Source: a virus
DNA: 64,000 nt
IMG/VR virus record: IMGVR_UViG_3300008110_000048
Span: 1-64,000 of that record
Direction: 5' to 3' (one strand)
Shown here piece after piece: positions 30,212 through 39,404 of this stretch. Below the pieces are notes generated by a model that worked only from the letters and a program-made list of their open reading frames with translations, ran no database searches and was not told the origin of the DNA. Position 1 is the stretch's first letter. The number at the start of each line of letters is the position of its first letter. The position numbers were made by a program, and so were the translations under genes.

Positions 30212-30466
30212 ATGGAAACTTCCAACAATTCCGGCGCTCAGCCAAACCGTTCCACTGGAATGGCAAACATCCGTTATGGTGTTTACAACCAGCCTAGCAA
30301 CATTGCTGGCAAGAGCGTTAAAGAAGTCCGTGAGCAGTTCAGCAAGATCTGGGGCATCCCCACTGACGCTGTTGCCTACTGTGGCAAGGACAAGCTTGAT
30401 GAGAACGCGGTAATCCAGCCTGGCCAGAACGTCGAGTTCCATCGTCGTGCTGGCGAGAAGGGCTGA
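30212..30466 (+). CDS. ubiquitin-like beta-grasp protein (PRTRC-C type, 84 aa)
   Basis: ATG after ATAGGAGATAATACACA. After a 20-residue disordered start comes a beta-grasp pattern: RYGVYNQPSNIAGKSVKEVR (strand, turn, helix), WGIPTDAVAYCGKDKLDENA (the V-N-G-like turn), then VIQPGQNVEFHRRAGEKG. The C terminus ends in a single Gly, not GG. It is clearly G/C-biased compared with its AT-rich partners, suggesting more copies of the modifier than the enzymes. A strong terminator follows. Alternative: a sulphur carrier of the MoaD/ThiS type. Confidence 0.75.
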   Translation: METSNNSGAQPNRSTGMANIRYGVYNQPSNIAGKSVKEVREQFSKIWGIPTDAVAYCGKDKLDENAVIQPGQNVEFHRRAGEKG

Positions 30467-30477
30467 TTGCCCACTTA

Positions 30478-30503
30478 CGAACAGTTGTTTTTAACACTGT
30501 TCG
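30478..30503 (+). terminator. hairpin after the Ubl gene
   Basis: CGAACAGT (30478-30485) pairs with ACTGTTCG (30496-30503). It has no U tract directly, but is followed at once by a second, stronger hairpin. Confidence 0.4.
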
Positions 30504-30505
30504 GC

Positions 30506-30556
30506 GGGGGGAGGGTTACTCTTTATGAGTGCCCTCCCCCCACCCCCTATATTTTT
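30506..30556 (+). terminator. strong intrinsic terminator
   Basis: GGGGGGAGGG (30506-30515) pairs with CCCTCCCCCC (30532-30541), with ACTC/GAGT inside, and ATTTTTT lies ten bases on. It ends the E2-JAB-E1-Ubl transcript, so the AAA+ gene probably has its own promoter. Confidence 0.75.
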
Positions 30557-30592
30557 TGAAAAGCCTACAACTAGTATTACGGTGATACCACA

Positions 30593-32197
30593 ATGTTTGA
30601 TAAAATTAAACTCGGATATCCTAACCTTTGGGTTCAGTCATCTGATCCTTCTAGGGTTACCGATATCATTACTTCTACTATTTCTCGAAATTTTTATACT
30701 ATAGATTTTCTCAATGGCTTTTCTAAATTTGTTGATGGCAAATGGAAGCCTATTCTTGTTGAAAATCCTACTTATCCAGAGATGAGCTCAGAAAGTCATA
30801 TTGTAACTTTCGATCCTCAGATAGCTCTTCACTATCTTACTACTGAGAAATCTCTTACTCGTTCTACTTATATTGTAAATATTGCTTCTTCTCCGGCAGA
30901 TGCAATCTCTCCATACTCTTCTATTCTTTCTCACTTCAAGTCTGCTTACCGTTCAGCTTTTTGGTCTGATGATATTGCAGCTATGCCGCTTCAATTTATT
31001 TTCGTTTCTTCTCTTGAGTGCCCTGAGGATTTTCTCCATCTTTTCAATGTTTTAGAGGATTCTATTCCAACACCTCAAGAGCTAGCAACAATAGTCAATC
31101 ATATCAATACCGCTTCTCATGATCGACTTCTTAATAATGTTTCTGTAAAAGATGTTGTCAATGCTGGCATTGGTCTATGTGAGTCGCAGTTTATTGATCT
31201 CTGCTTGATGTCTGTTGTTAATAACTCTACAATTGATCCCAAGTATATTTATGACGTCAAGATGGCAAATATAAAGAAGAATGGTATTCTTGAAATAGTT
31301 AAGCCTGCAATATCTTTTTCTGATATTGGTGGTCTTGATAATATTAAAGATATCATTCGCCGTACTGCCATTCTTCGCAAAGACCAGCAGCGCACTGCTT
31401 CTTTCGGCGTCACTCCAATTAGAAGACTGTTGATGGTTGGCGTTCCTGGTACTGGCAAGTCTGCTATTTGTCAGGCAACCGCCAAAGAGCTTGATCTTGA
31501 TCTTGCTCGTACTGGTATCAGTCAGGTTATGAATTCTTTCATTGGCCAATCGGAGGCTAACATGCGTGCAGTCTTTAAGCAGATTCGCGCTATGTCTCCT
31601 TTGTGCGTTTGGATTGACGAGTTTGGTCGAGATCTTAGTGGTGGCTCCAGCTCTTCCCATGTTGATGGTGGCACCACTGATCGTGTGCATGGAGAGTTCC
31701 TAACTGGTCTTCAGGAATTGCCAGAGGATACTTTCCTTCTTTGTGCAGCTAACTCTCTTGATTCTTTGAGACCAGAGATGTTGCGTGCCGACCGCTTTGA
31801 TAAGATTATGTTTGTTGGTCTTCCTTCTTATGAGGAGCGCAAACACATCTTCCAGATACATCTTTCTAAGATTGATACCGATCACTCTTATGATTACGAC
31901 GCTCTTGCTCAATCCACTCAGTATATGACTGGTGCAGAGATAGTTTCTTTGATTAGAGAGACTAAGTTTTATGTTGTTTCCGATTCCCTTCGCCCAATTG
32001 AAACAAATGATATTCTTACTTATGCTCCAAAGATGAAGAATATTATTTGGATGAAGCACCATGAGACAGTTGTATCTATGTATAAATATGCTCTTGAGCA
32101 GTGGGATTGGGCATCCACAGAACAGATGGATGATGCTATACTAATGCTCTCTAAGACTTCAACGCAAAAGCAACCAGCATCAGTGACATGGAAATAA
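30593..32197 (+). CDS. AAA+ ATPase, unfoldase-like (534 aa)
   Basis: Residues about 240-440 are a classical AAA module: FSDIGGLDNIKDIIRR, MVGVPGTGKSAICQA (Walker A), SPLCVWIDEFGRDL (Walker B), and CAANSLDSLRPEMLRADRFD (sensor 1 and arginine fingers). It resembles Cdc48/FtsH/proteasomal ATPases. The N-terminal 230 residues are unrecognised and could bind substrates. AAA unfoldases work with ubiquitin systems in eukaryotes and archaea, so its place directly after a Ubl cassette is suggestive. A terminator lies between, so co-regulation is not assured. It may instead help replication or assembly. Confidence 0.8.
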   Translation: MFDKIKLGYPNLWVQSSDPSRVTDIITSTISRNFYTIDFLNGFSKFVDGKWKPILVENPTYPEMSSESHIVTFDPQIALHYLTTEKSLTRSTYIVNIASSPADAISPYSSILSHFKSAYRSAFWSDDIAAMPLQFIFVSSLECPEDFLHLFNVLEDSIPTPQELATIVNHINTASHDRLLNNVSVKDVVNAGIGLCESQFIDLCLMSVVNNSTIDPKYIYDVKMANIKKNGILEIVKPAISFSDIGGLDNIKDIIRRTAILRKDQQRTASFGVTPIRRLLMVGVPGTGKSAICQATAKELDLDLARTGISQVMNSFIGQSEANMRAVFKQIRAMSPLCVWIDEFGRDLSGGSSSSHVDGGTTDRVHGEFLTGLQELPEDTFLLCAANSLDSLRPEMLRADRFDKIMFVGLPSYEERKHIFQIHLSKIDTDHSYDYDALAQSTQYMTGAEIVSLIRETKFYVVSDSLRPIETNDILTYAPKMKNIIWMKHHETVVSMYKYALEQWDWASTEQMDDAILMLSKTSTQKQPASVTWK

Positions 32198-32209
32198 AAA
32201 GGAGAAACA

Positions 32210-32851
32210 ATGACTGATAATGTTTACAGCAATGTTGAGGATTTTTTATCCTCTCTTGATGACGATGGTTCACCATCTGATACCATTAAGAACTCTGATA
32301 ATAAAGAGTTTAATCAAGAGCTATACAAAAAGTGGTTTAGATCTAAAACTCAGTCTGGTTTTCTAGCTATTCGTCCATGGCATCAAGCTCTTAAAATGAA
32401 ACTTGATATTGGCAAAACTTCTCCTGAAGGTAAGCTTATTAGCAGCACCGCTGTTTTCGTAGATGCTATAGACTTCGCTGCTTACCTTAAGTCTATTACT
32501 ACCGGAAATGCTGTAACCAATTATCCTCAAAACGAAAAGATGGGCGTTCCTACTAACGAAGGCTTTGTTTCTTATGGTGGCGCCGTTATCGATGGCAAGC
32601 CCATATCTAGAATATTTAAAGCACATTACTGGCAGTCCAGCGAATCTTATGATTCCACTTCATTTGTTTGGAAGTGTGGGCACTTTGCTGCCCGCAAGAG
32701 TGACAGCGGTGCTTTTATTCCTGATATGAAATCTCCTTTATCTGTAGATCAAATCAAGGTAACTCGTCAAGATATTTGTTCTATCTCATATCTTATGGAT
32801 TTATCCTTGACTTCTTATGTCACTAATAATCAAGATTGGTATGAAATATGA
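32210..32851 (+). CDS. hypothetical protein (213 aa)
   Basis: ATG after AAAAGGAGAAACA. Acidic start (VEDFLSSLDDDG), then a beta-rich body (AVFVDAIDFAAYLKSI, GFVSYGGAVIDGKPISRIFK) and FVWKCGHFAARKS. No known motif. Its stop overlaps the next ATG (ATGA). Tight linkage to the AAA+ gene suggests a partner or substrate adaptor, but this is inference. Confidence 0.6.
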   Translation: MTDNVYSNVEDFLSSLDDDGSPSDTIKNSDNKEFNQELYKKWFRSKTQSGFLAIRPWHQALKMKLDIGKTSPEGKLISSTAVFVDAIDFAAYLKSITTGNAVTNYPQNEKMGVPTNEGFVSYGGAVIDGKPISRIFKAHYWQSSESYDSTSFVWKCGHFAARKSDSGAFIPDMKSPLSVDQIKVTRQDICSISYLMDLSLTSYVTNNQDWYEI

Positions 32852-33234
32852 CAGACAACAACGAATACCTTGATAAAACAACAGCTGAGTTTCTTACAAA
32901 ATTCTTTCAAGATATTATTAATGGTCTAGCAGCTCAGGTTGAAGACCGTCTCAAAACTCTTGAAACATCTGTCGAATCCATTGAAAAGCAAGTGGCTACA
33001 CTTGTTATTAGCTATGGTGAGCAGGCAGTTTTTACTGAAGCTTTAGTTGGGCAACTTGCTTTTGCTACTGACGAAGCTCGTAAAGCTTTTCATGAAACTT
33101 TGCAGCAATCGCGCAAACAAATGCTAGAGGTAATGCAAAATGCATCAAAAGGAATCTTGGCTGACGAAAATCCTAGAGTTGCCTCAGCCGTTAACAACTT
33201 GGCTGAAGAAAAGCTATCTAATTCAGACGCCTGA
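32848..33234 (+). CDS. coiled-coil protein (128 aa)
   Basis: ATGA overlap with the previous gene. A continuous helix with heptads: AQVEDRLKTLETSVESIEKQ, then ARKAFHETLQQSRKQMLEVM. Likely forms oligomers. The end overlaps another frame. Function unknown. Confidence 0.6.
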   Translation: MTDNNEYLDKTTAEFLTKFFQDIINGLAAQVEDRLKTLETSVESIEKQVATLVISYGEQAVFTEALVGQLAFATDEARKAFHETLQQSRKQMLEVMQNASKGILADENPRVASAVNNLAEEKLSNSDA

Positions 33235-33427
33235 TTCTTCTTGCGTATTGTTTGTAGATAGTTATTCCAAACTTCTCTTACAAAACATAACTTATCTTAG
33301 TCAAATATATCCTTTAGCTAAGTCTATTTATCCAACAATAACGTCTTTGCACGTAGCTTCAACTACTCTTCAAGAGTTCATAAAAACTGGCAAAGTTGAA
33401 CTATACTCCATAGAGGTAATCTCATGA
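33140..33427 (+). CDS. hypothetical protein, start uncertain (up to 95 aa)
   Basis: The part after 33234 reads like a protein: SSCVLFVDSYSKLLLQNITY, TITSLHVASTTLQEFIK. The only ATG (33140) lies deep in the coiled-coil gene, so the true start may be a TTG nearer 33177-33248. The stop overlaps the next ATG (ATGA), supporting a coupled gene. Function unknown. Confidence 0.45.
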   Translation: MHQKESWLTKILELPQPLTTWLKKSYLIQTPDSSCVLFVDSYSKLLLQNITYLSQIYPLAKSIYPTITSLHVASTTLQEFIKTGKVELYSIEVIS

Positions 33428-33966
33428 CCGTAATACATCGTTTTAATGATTTGACTCATTTATCTAATTACTTTGAATCATCTATTTTTTCAAGTAATCC
33501 AATAAAACTTACATCAGATAATGTTCAACTCTATGCTGAGACTTATTCTCTTCATTCATCTATTATTAATGAAGTATCTCAGTCTTCTTATTCTTTTTAT
33601 CTTTATACTTGTTCTAAAACATCTTATCGCAAAACAGTTCATCCCTTTTTGCCCAATGTTCTTTACAAAAGATTTTATAACAACTTAAAAATATTTAATG
33701 TTATTCGTGAAGCTTCTGGCTCAATAGTTCTTATACATCATATACCATTTACTGAAGAACTATTTAATTCCATCGACAATGCTTCTAATTTAGATAATAT
33801 TAAAATACTTAATCAAGTTATAGATAACTTCTCTAATGCTTCTGCTGATAATCAGTATTATATTGATTACATTAAATCCTTAGAGCTTAAATGCTCCGAG
33901 CTTCAGCAGCAGAATGAAGATTTACTTATGCAGATTCAAAACTCCAAACTTATTACTTGGTACTGA
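33424..33966 (+). CDS. hypothetical protein (180 aa)
   Basis: ATGA overlap with the previous frame. Mixed sequence with many Ser and Tyr (SYSFYLYTCSKTSYRKTVHP, later VLIHHIPFTEELFN) and a C-terminal coiled coil (LKCSELQQQNEDLLMQIQ). No recognised family. Confidence 0.55.
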   Translation: MTVIHRFNDLTHLSNYFESSIFSSNPIKLTSDNVQLYAETYSLHSSIINEVSQSSYSFYLYTCSKTSYRKTVHPFLPNVLYKRFYNNLKIFNVIREASGSIVLIHHIPFTEELFNSIDNASNLDNIKILNQVIDNFSNASADNQYYIDYIKSLELKCSELQQQNEDLLMQIQNSKLITWY

Positions 33967-33971
33967 TATTT

Positions 33972-35063
33972 ATGTCTGATGAATTTATTTCTTTTTCTGA
34001 TAAATTTTCTGCTATTAAATCAGAATCTACAGCTTTAGAAAATCTCATTTCTGCTATTCTTAATCCTTCAAATGTTGATATAGATGATTCAGCTTTTAAA
34101 AAAGCTTTTAAAACTATTACTAATTCACCACTAAAGGCGAGCTTACCAATGTCTAATTATCCCGTTACTCACCATTCTAACAATGTATACAAAGCTGTTA
34201 TACAGCCTTACATTTCTCCAGAAAATACTCCTTTAGATCTTAATCTTTTTATTAATCATGACTCATCTATACCTGGTGGAACTTTTGTTATAGATTATTT
34301 TAATTCCGGAGAATTATACTGCAACCTTTCTCTTGTTAATTTGATTGAAGCTACAAATAGCCTAAACAAACTTTATGCTCGCCATTTAGGCAAAGGTGAT
34401 TTTGCCAATACCGAACTTCCCATTGGCTATTCACACTCCACTTTATCTTTTGCTACTGTATGTAAATCTCCGACTAATCCAAATTCTATAGCTTGGTCAT
34501 TTCCTACAATTACATTTTTTAACTACACTACTATTGCTCAAGATGTTCCACTTTGTGAATATTATTCACATAGATCTTCAGATAATTCAGTTCCTGTAGT
34601 TATATCTTCTCACTATAAATATGCTAATACTATTAGCGATTTTCATTCTTGCTCCCATCCAAAACTTGCTACTCAATCTTTTACTTCTTGTGGCAGTTTT
34701 AGTTCCTTTTCTTCTTGCCCACTTTATTCTCCTATCAAGACTGAGATACTTTCAAATACTATAGCTTCTTCTCACTCTTCCTCTTCTATTAACTTTTCCT
34801 TAACTCATTCATTAACAGCTGCAGGTAATCATGTATTTATTATTAATAATGATACACTTAATCAGTCTATTAATACTTTAAATTATCCATCAACTCTTTC
34901 TTATGATGAGTGTCTACAAGAAGCTACTTCAATATACACCCAATATATTGATCCTTATCTATCTACTTCTCATTCTATTTCTGAAAATGAAAAAAGTGAA
35001 ATTTCTGATTCAAACAAAGATGTAGAAAAAGAAAGTTATATTACTTCACTATTGGCAGGTTAA
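33972..35063 (+). CDS. Ser/Thr-rich hypothetical protein (363 aa)
   Basis: ATG 33972 (MSDEFISFSDKFSAIKSE) is preferred to a TTG 15 bases earlier. It contains YKAVIQPYISPEN, IPGGTFVIDYFNSGE and a region of aromatic strands, and ends in a charged segment (ENEKSEISDSNKDVEKES). It sits before two E2-like paralogues and may belong with them, although only a faint resemblance is visible. AT-rich, weakly expressed by codon use. Confidence 0.5.
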   Translation: MSDEFISFSDKFSAIKSESTALENLISAILNPSNVDIDDSAFKKAFKTITNSPLKASLPMSNYPVTHHSNNVYKAVIQPYISPENTPLDLNLFINHDSSIPGGTFVIDYFNSGELYCNLSLVNLIEATNSLNKLYARHLGKGDFANTELPIGYSHSTLSFATVCKSPTNPNSIAWSFPTITFFNYTTIAQDVPLCEYYSHRSSDNSVPVVISSHYKYANTISDFHSCSHPKLATQSFTSCGSFSSFSSCPLYSPIKTEILSNTIASSHSSSSINFSLTHSLTAAGNHVFIINNDTLNQSINTLNYPSTLSYDECLQEATSIYTQYIDPYLSTSHSISENEKSEISDSNKDVEKESYITSLLAG

Positions 35064-35064
35064 A

Positions 35065-36523
35065 ATGTCTTACTGTAGAATCTTTTAAGTTACAGTACAT
35101 AACTCAGTCTCATCTGCTTGAAGAAGTAGATAACATATTCTCTCCTGCTTATCCTTTAGATAAAGTTAAATTTAATAAACTAAAAAAGGATAATAATTCA
35201 ACACCTCTTTCTCCTCCTTCTTTAGTACAAGCTCAGATTTCTCGGTTGTGTTCAATTCCAACCGAAGATTTAACTAAATATTATAACGAGTCTTTTCAAT
35301 CTTTTATTCCTAAATCTGCTTATCCAATAGCAACAAGATACATTTCTTCTGACGGCACTATATTTGTTGAGCGTCCTCCTTTTCAAGCCATAGTAGATTA
35401 TAAGCCCGGTGGTGCTTCTGCGTATAAAAAAAAGCTTCCACCAAAAACTGTTTGGATACCTTGGACAATCTATGTCTTTAATCCAAATTATCCTGGTGGA
35501 TCTCAGTACATGTATTTTTCTCATAAGTCTTTGACTTCAATGTCCGATAACTACTATCCGACATATCTTCCAAATACTTATCCTGATTCAAGAATATGCT
35601 ATTCCGGCAGTCTCTCTGACCTTCCATTGGAAAACGCCAATACAACTCCTGCTTCATTGTATGCCTATATGATCAACGAGTTTTTTGCTGGTTCTTGGAA
35701 CGCAGATCTTACTAATGCTTGGCTATATCTTTATACTTCTAAATTTTATCATCAACTTAACGCTAAAAATCCTAATCCTAAATTTCTTTCTTCTATTCCT
35801 AATCTAATTAAACTTTTTTCTCCAGATGAAGAAACTATGGAAAAAGCAGGGTTAAATAAAATCTCTAAGATATATTCCGTATATAAATCTGCTCCTTCTA
35901 AGTTTTTTGCTAATCTGCCTCATGATTATTCTCATTATGCAATATTGTCTATAATTTCTACTTTTACACTTTCTGAGGTTTTAGCTCTTCTTGAAGAAAT
36001 AGATTTTATGTATCAAGATATAGATAAGAATAAAGACAATTCTATATTTGCATCAAATCATCACAATTCTTCTGCTTTTAAGCCTATTTCTTTTGAGTCT
36101 ATTACGTCTCAACATAGAAATTATCGTACCCTAGATAGTTCTTACATTCGTAATTTAATCAGTTCTATTTCCGCTAAAAACATGTCTTATGCGGAATATG
36201 ACTCCAGTACTACTAATATTATTTTAGTCAATTCTCCAGTTGCTTACAGTCCTATGAACTATCTTAACAACCACTTAAGTAATGGAGATATTCCTATTAA
36301 TATTAATAAGTCTGTTTTAGATTCTCTTCAAAATTCTTCTATTCCTATTTATAATTTTGAAGATTCTAAAATCTATTTTATTAATCCTTCTTCTTCCGAT
36401 ATGACTCTTCATGATCTTTATTTGGAGATGTTAAAAGTTTATATTGAAAACGATTTTTATTTCCCTTGTCAATCAACCGCATTGTATGATGTAGTTTCTA
36501 AGGATGAATATGTCAAACTTTAA
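35065..36523 (+). CDS. E2-like (PRTRC-B type) paralogue, start or frameshift unclear (about 486 aa)
   Basis: The main frame is open from before 35063 to the TAA at 36521-36523, but the first reasonable start inside it (TTG 35246) has no ribosome binding site. An ATG at 35065, 7 bases after GGCAGG, begins a 7-codon frame ending ATC TTT TAA. A +1 slip on TTTT there enters the main frame exactly (about 486 residues). The main product has FVERPPFQAI, TVWIPWTIYVF, YMYFSHKSL and TYLPNTYPDSRICYSGSLSD. It matches the upstream E2-like gene and the next gene at the same motifs. Either a programmed shift, a rare start codon or a sequence error explains the beginning. Confidence 0.5.
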
Positions 36524-37643
36524 TTACATTTCTTCTTCTTATAGAAGCTTTTCTTTTAATCACCCCAACTATGAAGATACTATAGGCTACGATTGTTATC
36601 GCAATAGTTTGTCTGTTAATTCTCTTTTTGTAGATATTTCCCCCGAATTAATATCTCCTGTTATCAACTATCTAAACAAATCAAATGATAACTCTTTACT
36701 TCATTTTGATACCGGAATACTTCCTCCGGGATTAATTCATATTGATAACAAAGTTGTTATCTTTGAACGTCCTCCTACGTATAATAACATACAAGTAATT
36801 CCTGCTGTTATTGACAATATTGATTATGATAATTCTAAAAATTATATATACAGACTTCCAATTCCTTGGACTGTTTATTTTGTTTCATATTCCGTTTTTA
36901 ATGGAGTACATTATCCCAATCAAATAGCTATGTACTTCATGTCTCATTCTTTACAGGGTGCTGACTTTTCTTCTTCAAGACTTTATTTGCCACCACTTCT
37001 TAATTTTTATAATAATGCCACTTTGTGCAATCCTATGTTTGATAGCATGGAAGAAATAAATCGCTATGATAATAGCGTTTCTGGCGTTGTTAACGCAGCA
37101 TATAATTGGATATGGAACTCTGGATCAAATCTTGATCTTACAATGAACATTGCTGAATGCATTTTTCAAATTAACCGTCGCTCTGAATTTTCGGCTAACC
37201 CATTTTATCCTCTCGCTTCACCGATTAGTCCTTTTACTTTTTATATAGATTATTCTTTTATATCTCATGTCTTTTCTGCTTGGGAAAAAATATCTCTTAA
37301 TGATATATCTTCCATTCCTTGGCCGAATCCTTGTACCTCTGAAAGAGTTCATTCAACTATTCAAGAAATTGGCACATCAAGAATTCTTGATTATTTTGAC
37401 CATTACGGAATTGATCCTGATGATGTTCGCCTTTCCCATGAAGAGTCCGAAGATTCTGGAAATCTATATGACTATAATGAGAATAGATACTACAAGTATC
37501 TTCGTTCTCTTCAGTCTCCACCTTTGTATTTTGATGAAGCCGTTAAGAACTTTATTAATAACTCTGAAACAACTTTTCAGAATCATTCTTCAATAGATAA
37601 AGTTATTTCTGACGTTTTTGTTTCTCTTTCTTCTCTCATTTGA
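36504..37643 (+). CDS. E2-like (PRTRC-B type) paralogue (379 aa)
   Basis: The start ATG 36504 (or 36510) lies in the end of the previous paralogue. Motifs in order: FDTGILPPGLIHIDNK, VVIFERPPTYN, LPIPWTVYFVSY, IAMYFMSHSLQGAD, LYLPPLLNFYNNATLC. They match both the 26295 gene (DTGLMPVDG, APLYHVNLPNIN..C) and the 35065 gene. Together they indicate three copies of an E2-like fold. The Cys of NATLC is at the active-site-type position. The C terminus is acidic and helical. Its role may be another conjugating enzyme or a structural derivative. Confidence 0.5.
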   Translation: MNMSNFNYISSSYRSFSFNHPNYEDTIGYDCYRNSLSVNSLFVDISPELISPVINYLNKSNDNSLLHFDTGILPPGLIHIDNKVVIFERPPTYNNIQVIPAVIDNIDYDNSKNYIYRLPIPWTVYFVSYSVFNGVHYPNQIAMYFMSHSLQGADFSSSRLYLPPLLNFYNNATLCNPMFDSMEEINRYDNSVSGVVNAAYNWIWNSGSNLDLTMNIAECIFQINRRSEFSANPFYPLASPISPFTFYIDYSFISHVFSAWEKISLNDISSIPWPNPCTSERVHSTIQEIGTSRILDYFDHYGIDPDDVRLSHEESEDSGNLYDYNENRYYKYLRSLQSPPLYFDEAVKNFINNSETTFQNHSSIDKVISDVFVSLSSLI

Positions 37644-37707
37644 CTTGAATTATCTCTTATTTTTTGCTACTATATATTTATATAAACATAAATAAAGGTA
37701 GAAAAAT

Positions 37708-38004
37708 TTGACTAAAACATACACTTCAGAACCAATCTTTACAAGATCTGAGGTTGCTCAAATTCTCAATGTTACTACGCTCACCGTATCAAACAGAGAA
37801 AAAAACCAAAAGTATCCTGCTCCTCGTAGAGATTTAAACAATTATAGAATTTATACTCTCAACGATGTTTTTAATCTTCAATTAATTACATACAATCATA
37901 TTGACCCTAAACCTATCATTTCCATATTATACGATAAAGGTTATAATGATATTAAAGCTTTAGGTCAGATGATTGACACCGCACTATCAAAGAGAGTTAA
38001 ATAA
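37708..38004 (+). CDS. MerR-like winged-helix regulator (98 aa)
   Basis: TTG start behind AAAGGTAGAAAAATT. Residues 8-60 read FTRSEVAQILNVTTLTVSNR, then KYPAPRRDLNNYRIYTLNDV: a MerR/excisionase winged helix with the R.Y...DV wing. The remainder is helical. It begins the SSB/UDG operon and may regulate it. Next gene starts at its last base (TAATG). Confidence 0.65.
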   Translation: MTKTYTSEPIFTRSEVAQILNVTTLTVSNREKNQKYPAPRRDLNNYRIYTLNDVFNLQLITYNHIDPKPIISILYDKGYNDIKALGQMIDTALSKRVK

Positions 38005-38240
38005 TGCAAAATAATGAAGATGAGAAATATTCTCTCATAGATGAACAACCAGACTATATTCCTACTGATATAATTATGGATCTTAAATCTGGTATCTACA
38101 ATTTATTTGTTTCCATGATCAACCATAATATTATGGAACATGGTCCAGAAAAAGCTGTAGTAATATCAGTTAATTATCTCAAAGAGATTGTAGATCATTT
38201 TGAGAAAGCAATAGAAACCAATGAACAGGAGAAACCATGA
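38004..38240 (+). CDS. small acidic helical protein (78 aa)
   Basis: TAATG overlap with the regulator gene. Mostly helical (IIMDLKSGIYNLFVSMINHN, VISVNYLKEIVDHFEKAIET) with acidic start. Stop overlaps the SSB start (ATGA). No family recognised. Confidence 0.55.
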   Translation: MQNNEDEKYSLIDEQPDYIPTDIIMDLKSGIYNLFVSMINHNIMEHGPEKAVVISVNYLKEIVDHFEKAIETNEQEKP

Positions 38241-38662
38241 TAGACCCTAATAACCTAATTAATATTACAGGAGGACTGGTTGCAGATCCAGAACTCGTTA
38301 ACGGAAAGATACTGAAGCTCAGAATAGGGGTTGATTATTCTGGTTCCGATAAGGATACTGACAATAACTCTGGCTATTTCGATGTAGTTTACTACCTCAA
38401 GGACAGCTCTGGATTTGTCAGCAAGAACGCCACTTTTGTTGGCACTCAGATTGACCAGTCGAAGCTCAAGAAGGGCTCTACAATTTCTATTGTAGGACGC
38501 CTTGTTCAGGAGCGCTGGAAGCAGGACGATCAGGCCCGTTCCAGAATCGTCATTGTTGCTGAGCACCTTACCTATTCTGGTAGAGCCGCAAAGCCAGCTG
38601 CCGATGGCGCTACAAAGGCTTCAGCTCCTCAGTCTAGCGCTTCTATTCCTTCGAGCTTCTGA
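38237..38662 (+). CDS. ssb: single-stranded DNA-binding protein (141 aa)
   Basis: An OB-fold pattern: NLINITGGLVADPEL, LKLRIGVDYSG, GYFDVVYYLKD, STISIVGRLVQERWKQDD, RIVIVAEHLTYSG. A 30-residue Ala/Ser linker ends SIPSSF, a shortened version of the acidic Phe tail. Length fits phage SSBs. G/C-biased codons suggest abundant expression, as expected for replication. It is coupled to its neighbours (ATGA upstream, TGATG downstream), forming an SSB-UDG pair. Confidence 0.85.
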   Translation: MIDPNNLINITGGLVADPELVNGKILKLRIGVDYSGSDKDTDNNSGYFDVVYYLKDSSGFVSKNATFVGTQIDQSKLKKGSTISIVGRLVQERWKQDDQARSRIVIVAEHLTYSGRAAKPAADGATKASAPQSSASIPSSF

Positions 38663-39396
38663 TGGAAGATTTCGATGAGCTAGATCTTCAAAAGCTTATC
38701 GAAAATGCCCTATCCCAAAAAGAAGATCATCATCCATTTGGTAGCTCAGAAGCATATTTAGGTTTTGCTGAAACAGATATTTTATCTCTTATCTATTCTA
38801 GGCTAGAAAATAGAATGGCAATATCTGAAATTACTCAACTTTTTCATGATATTCGTGTTGATATTTTATCTAGAAAAATTTCTACAAATATTAAAGATTT
38901 ACATACCGTAACTAAAAATTGTAGAAAATGCAAGATTGATAGTGTTCCTGAGCTACCAAAATGGAATGTGGAAAATCCAGATGTAGTTATAGTTGTTGAT
39001 TCTCCTTCTATATCCCCTGAAGCAATAACCTTAATGGTTAATGCTTTTAAGGAAGCTGGATTTTCTTCAGATCAACTTTGCTTAACTTATGTCAATAGAT
39101 GTCCAGTAAGAAGAAAGTATGAAGAACAGGAAGTTATTAATTGTTCTCCATACCTTCATCTTGAACTGCAATTGTTAAATCCAAAGTTGATTCTTTGCCT
39201 TGGCGCCACTCCGGCATCTGTTCTTTTTGGTTCCCAAATAAAAATTAAAGAGACTCGCGGAAATATAATGTGGCTTGGCTATTGGCCAATACTTGTTACA
39301 TATTCCCCAATGTATATACTAAAGTCTGGTGGTAATACACCAGAGCATTTTTCTATTGACATAAAACAAGCTTATGATTTTATTCATAAGCGGTAA
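38662..39396 (+). CDS. uracil-DNA glycosylase-superfamily (family 4-like) protein (244 aa)
   Basis: An N-terminal helical extension of about 80 residues precedes CRKCKIDSVPELP, then PDVVIVVDSPSIS, CLTYVNRCPVRRKYEEQEV, CSPYLHLELQLLNPKLILCL and ETRGNIMW...LVTYSPMYILK. These match family-4 UDG segments (cysteine pair, GxAPG-like strand, N-x-C-P, C.P.L..Q..L..P..I..LG, and the H.xY-like end with Ser for His). The usual catalytic GEAPG is changed to VDSPS, so activity may be lost or altered. Coupled to SSB. Confidence 0.7.
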   Translation: MEDFDELDLQKLIENALSQKEDHHPFGSSEAYLGFAETDILSLIYSRLENRMAISEITQLFHDIRVDILSRKISTNIKDLHTVTKNCRKCKIDSVPELPKWNVENPDVVIVVDSPSISPEAITLMVNAFKEAGFSSDQLCLTYVNRCPVRRKYEEQEVINCSPYLHLELQLLNPKLILCLGATPASVLFGSQIKIKETRGNIMWLGYWPILVTYSPMYILKSGGNTPEHFSIDIKQAYDFIHKR

Positions 39397-39404
39397 GGTA
39401 AAAA

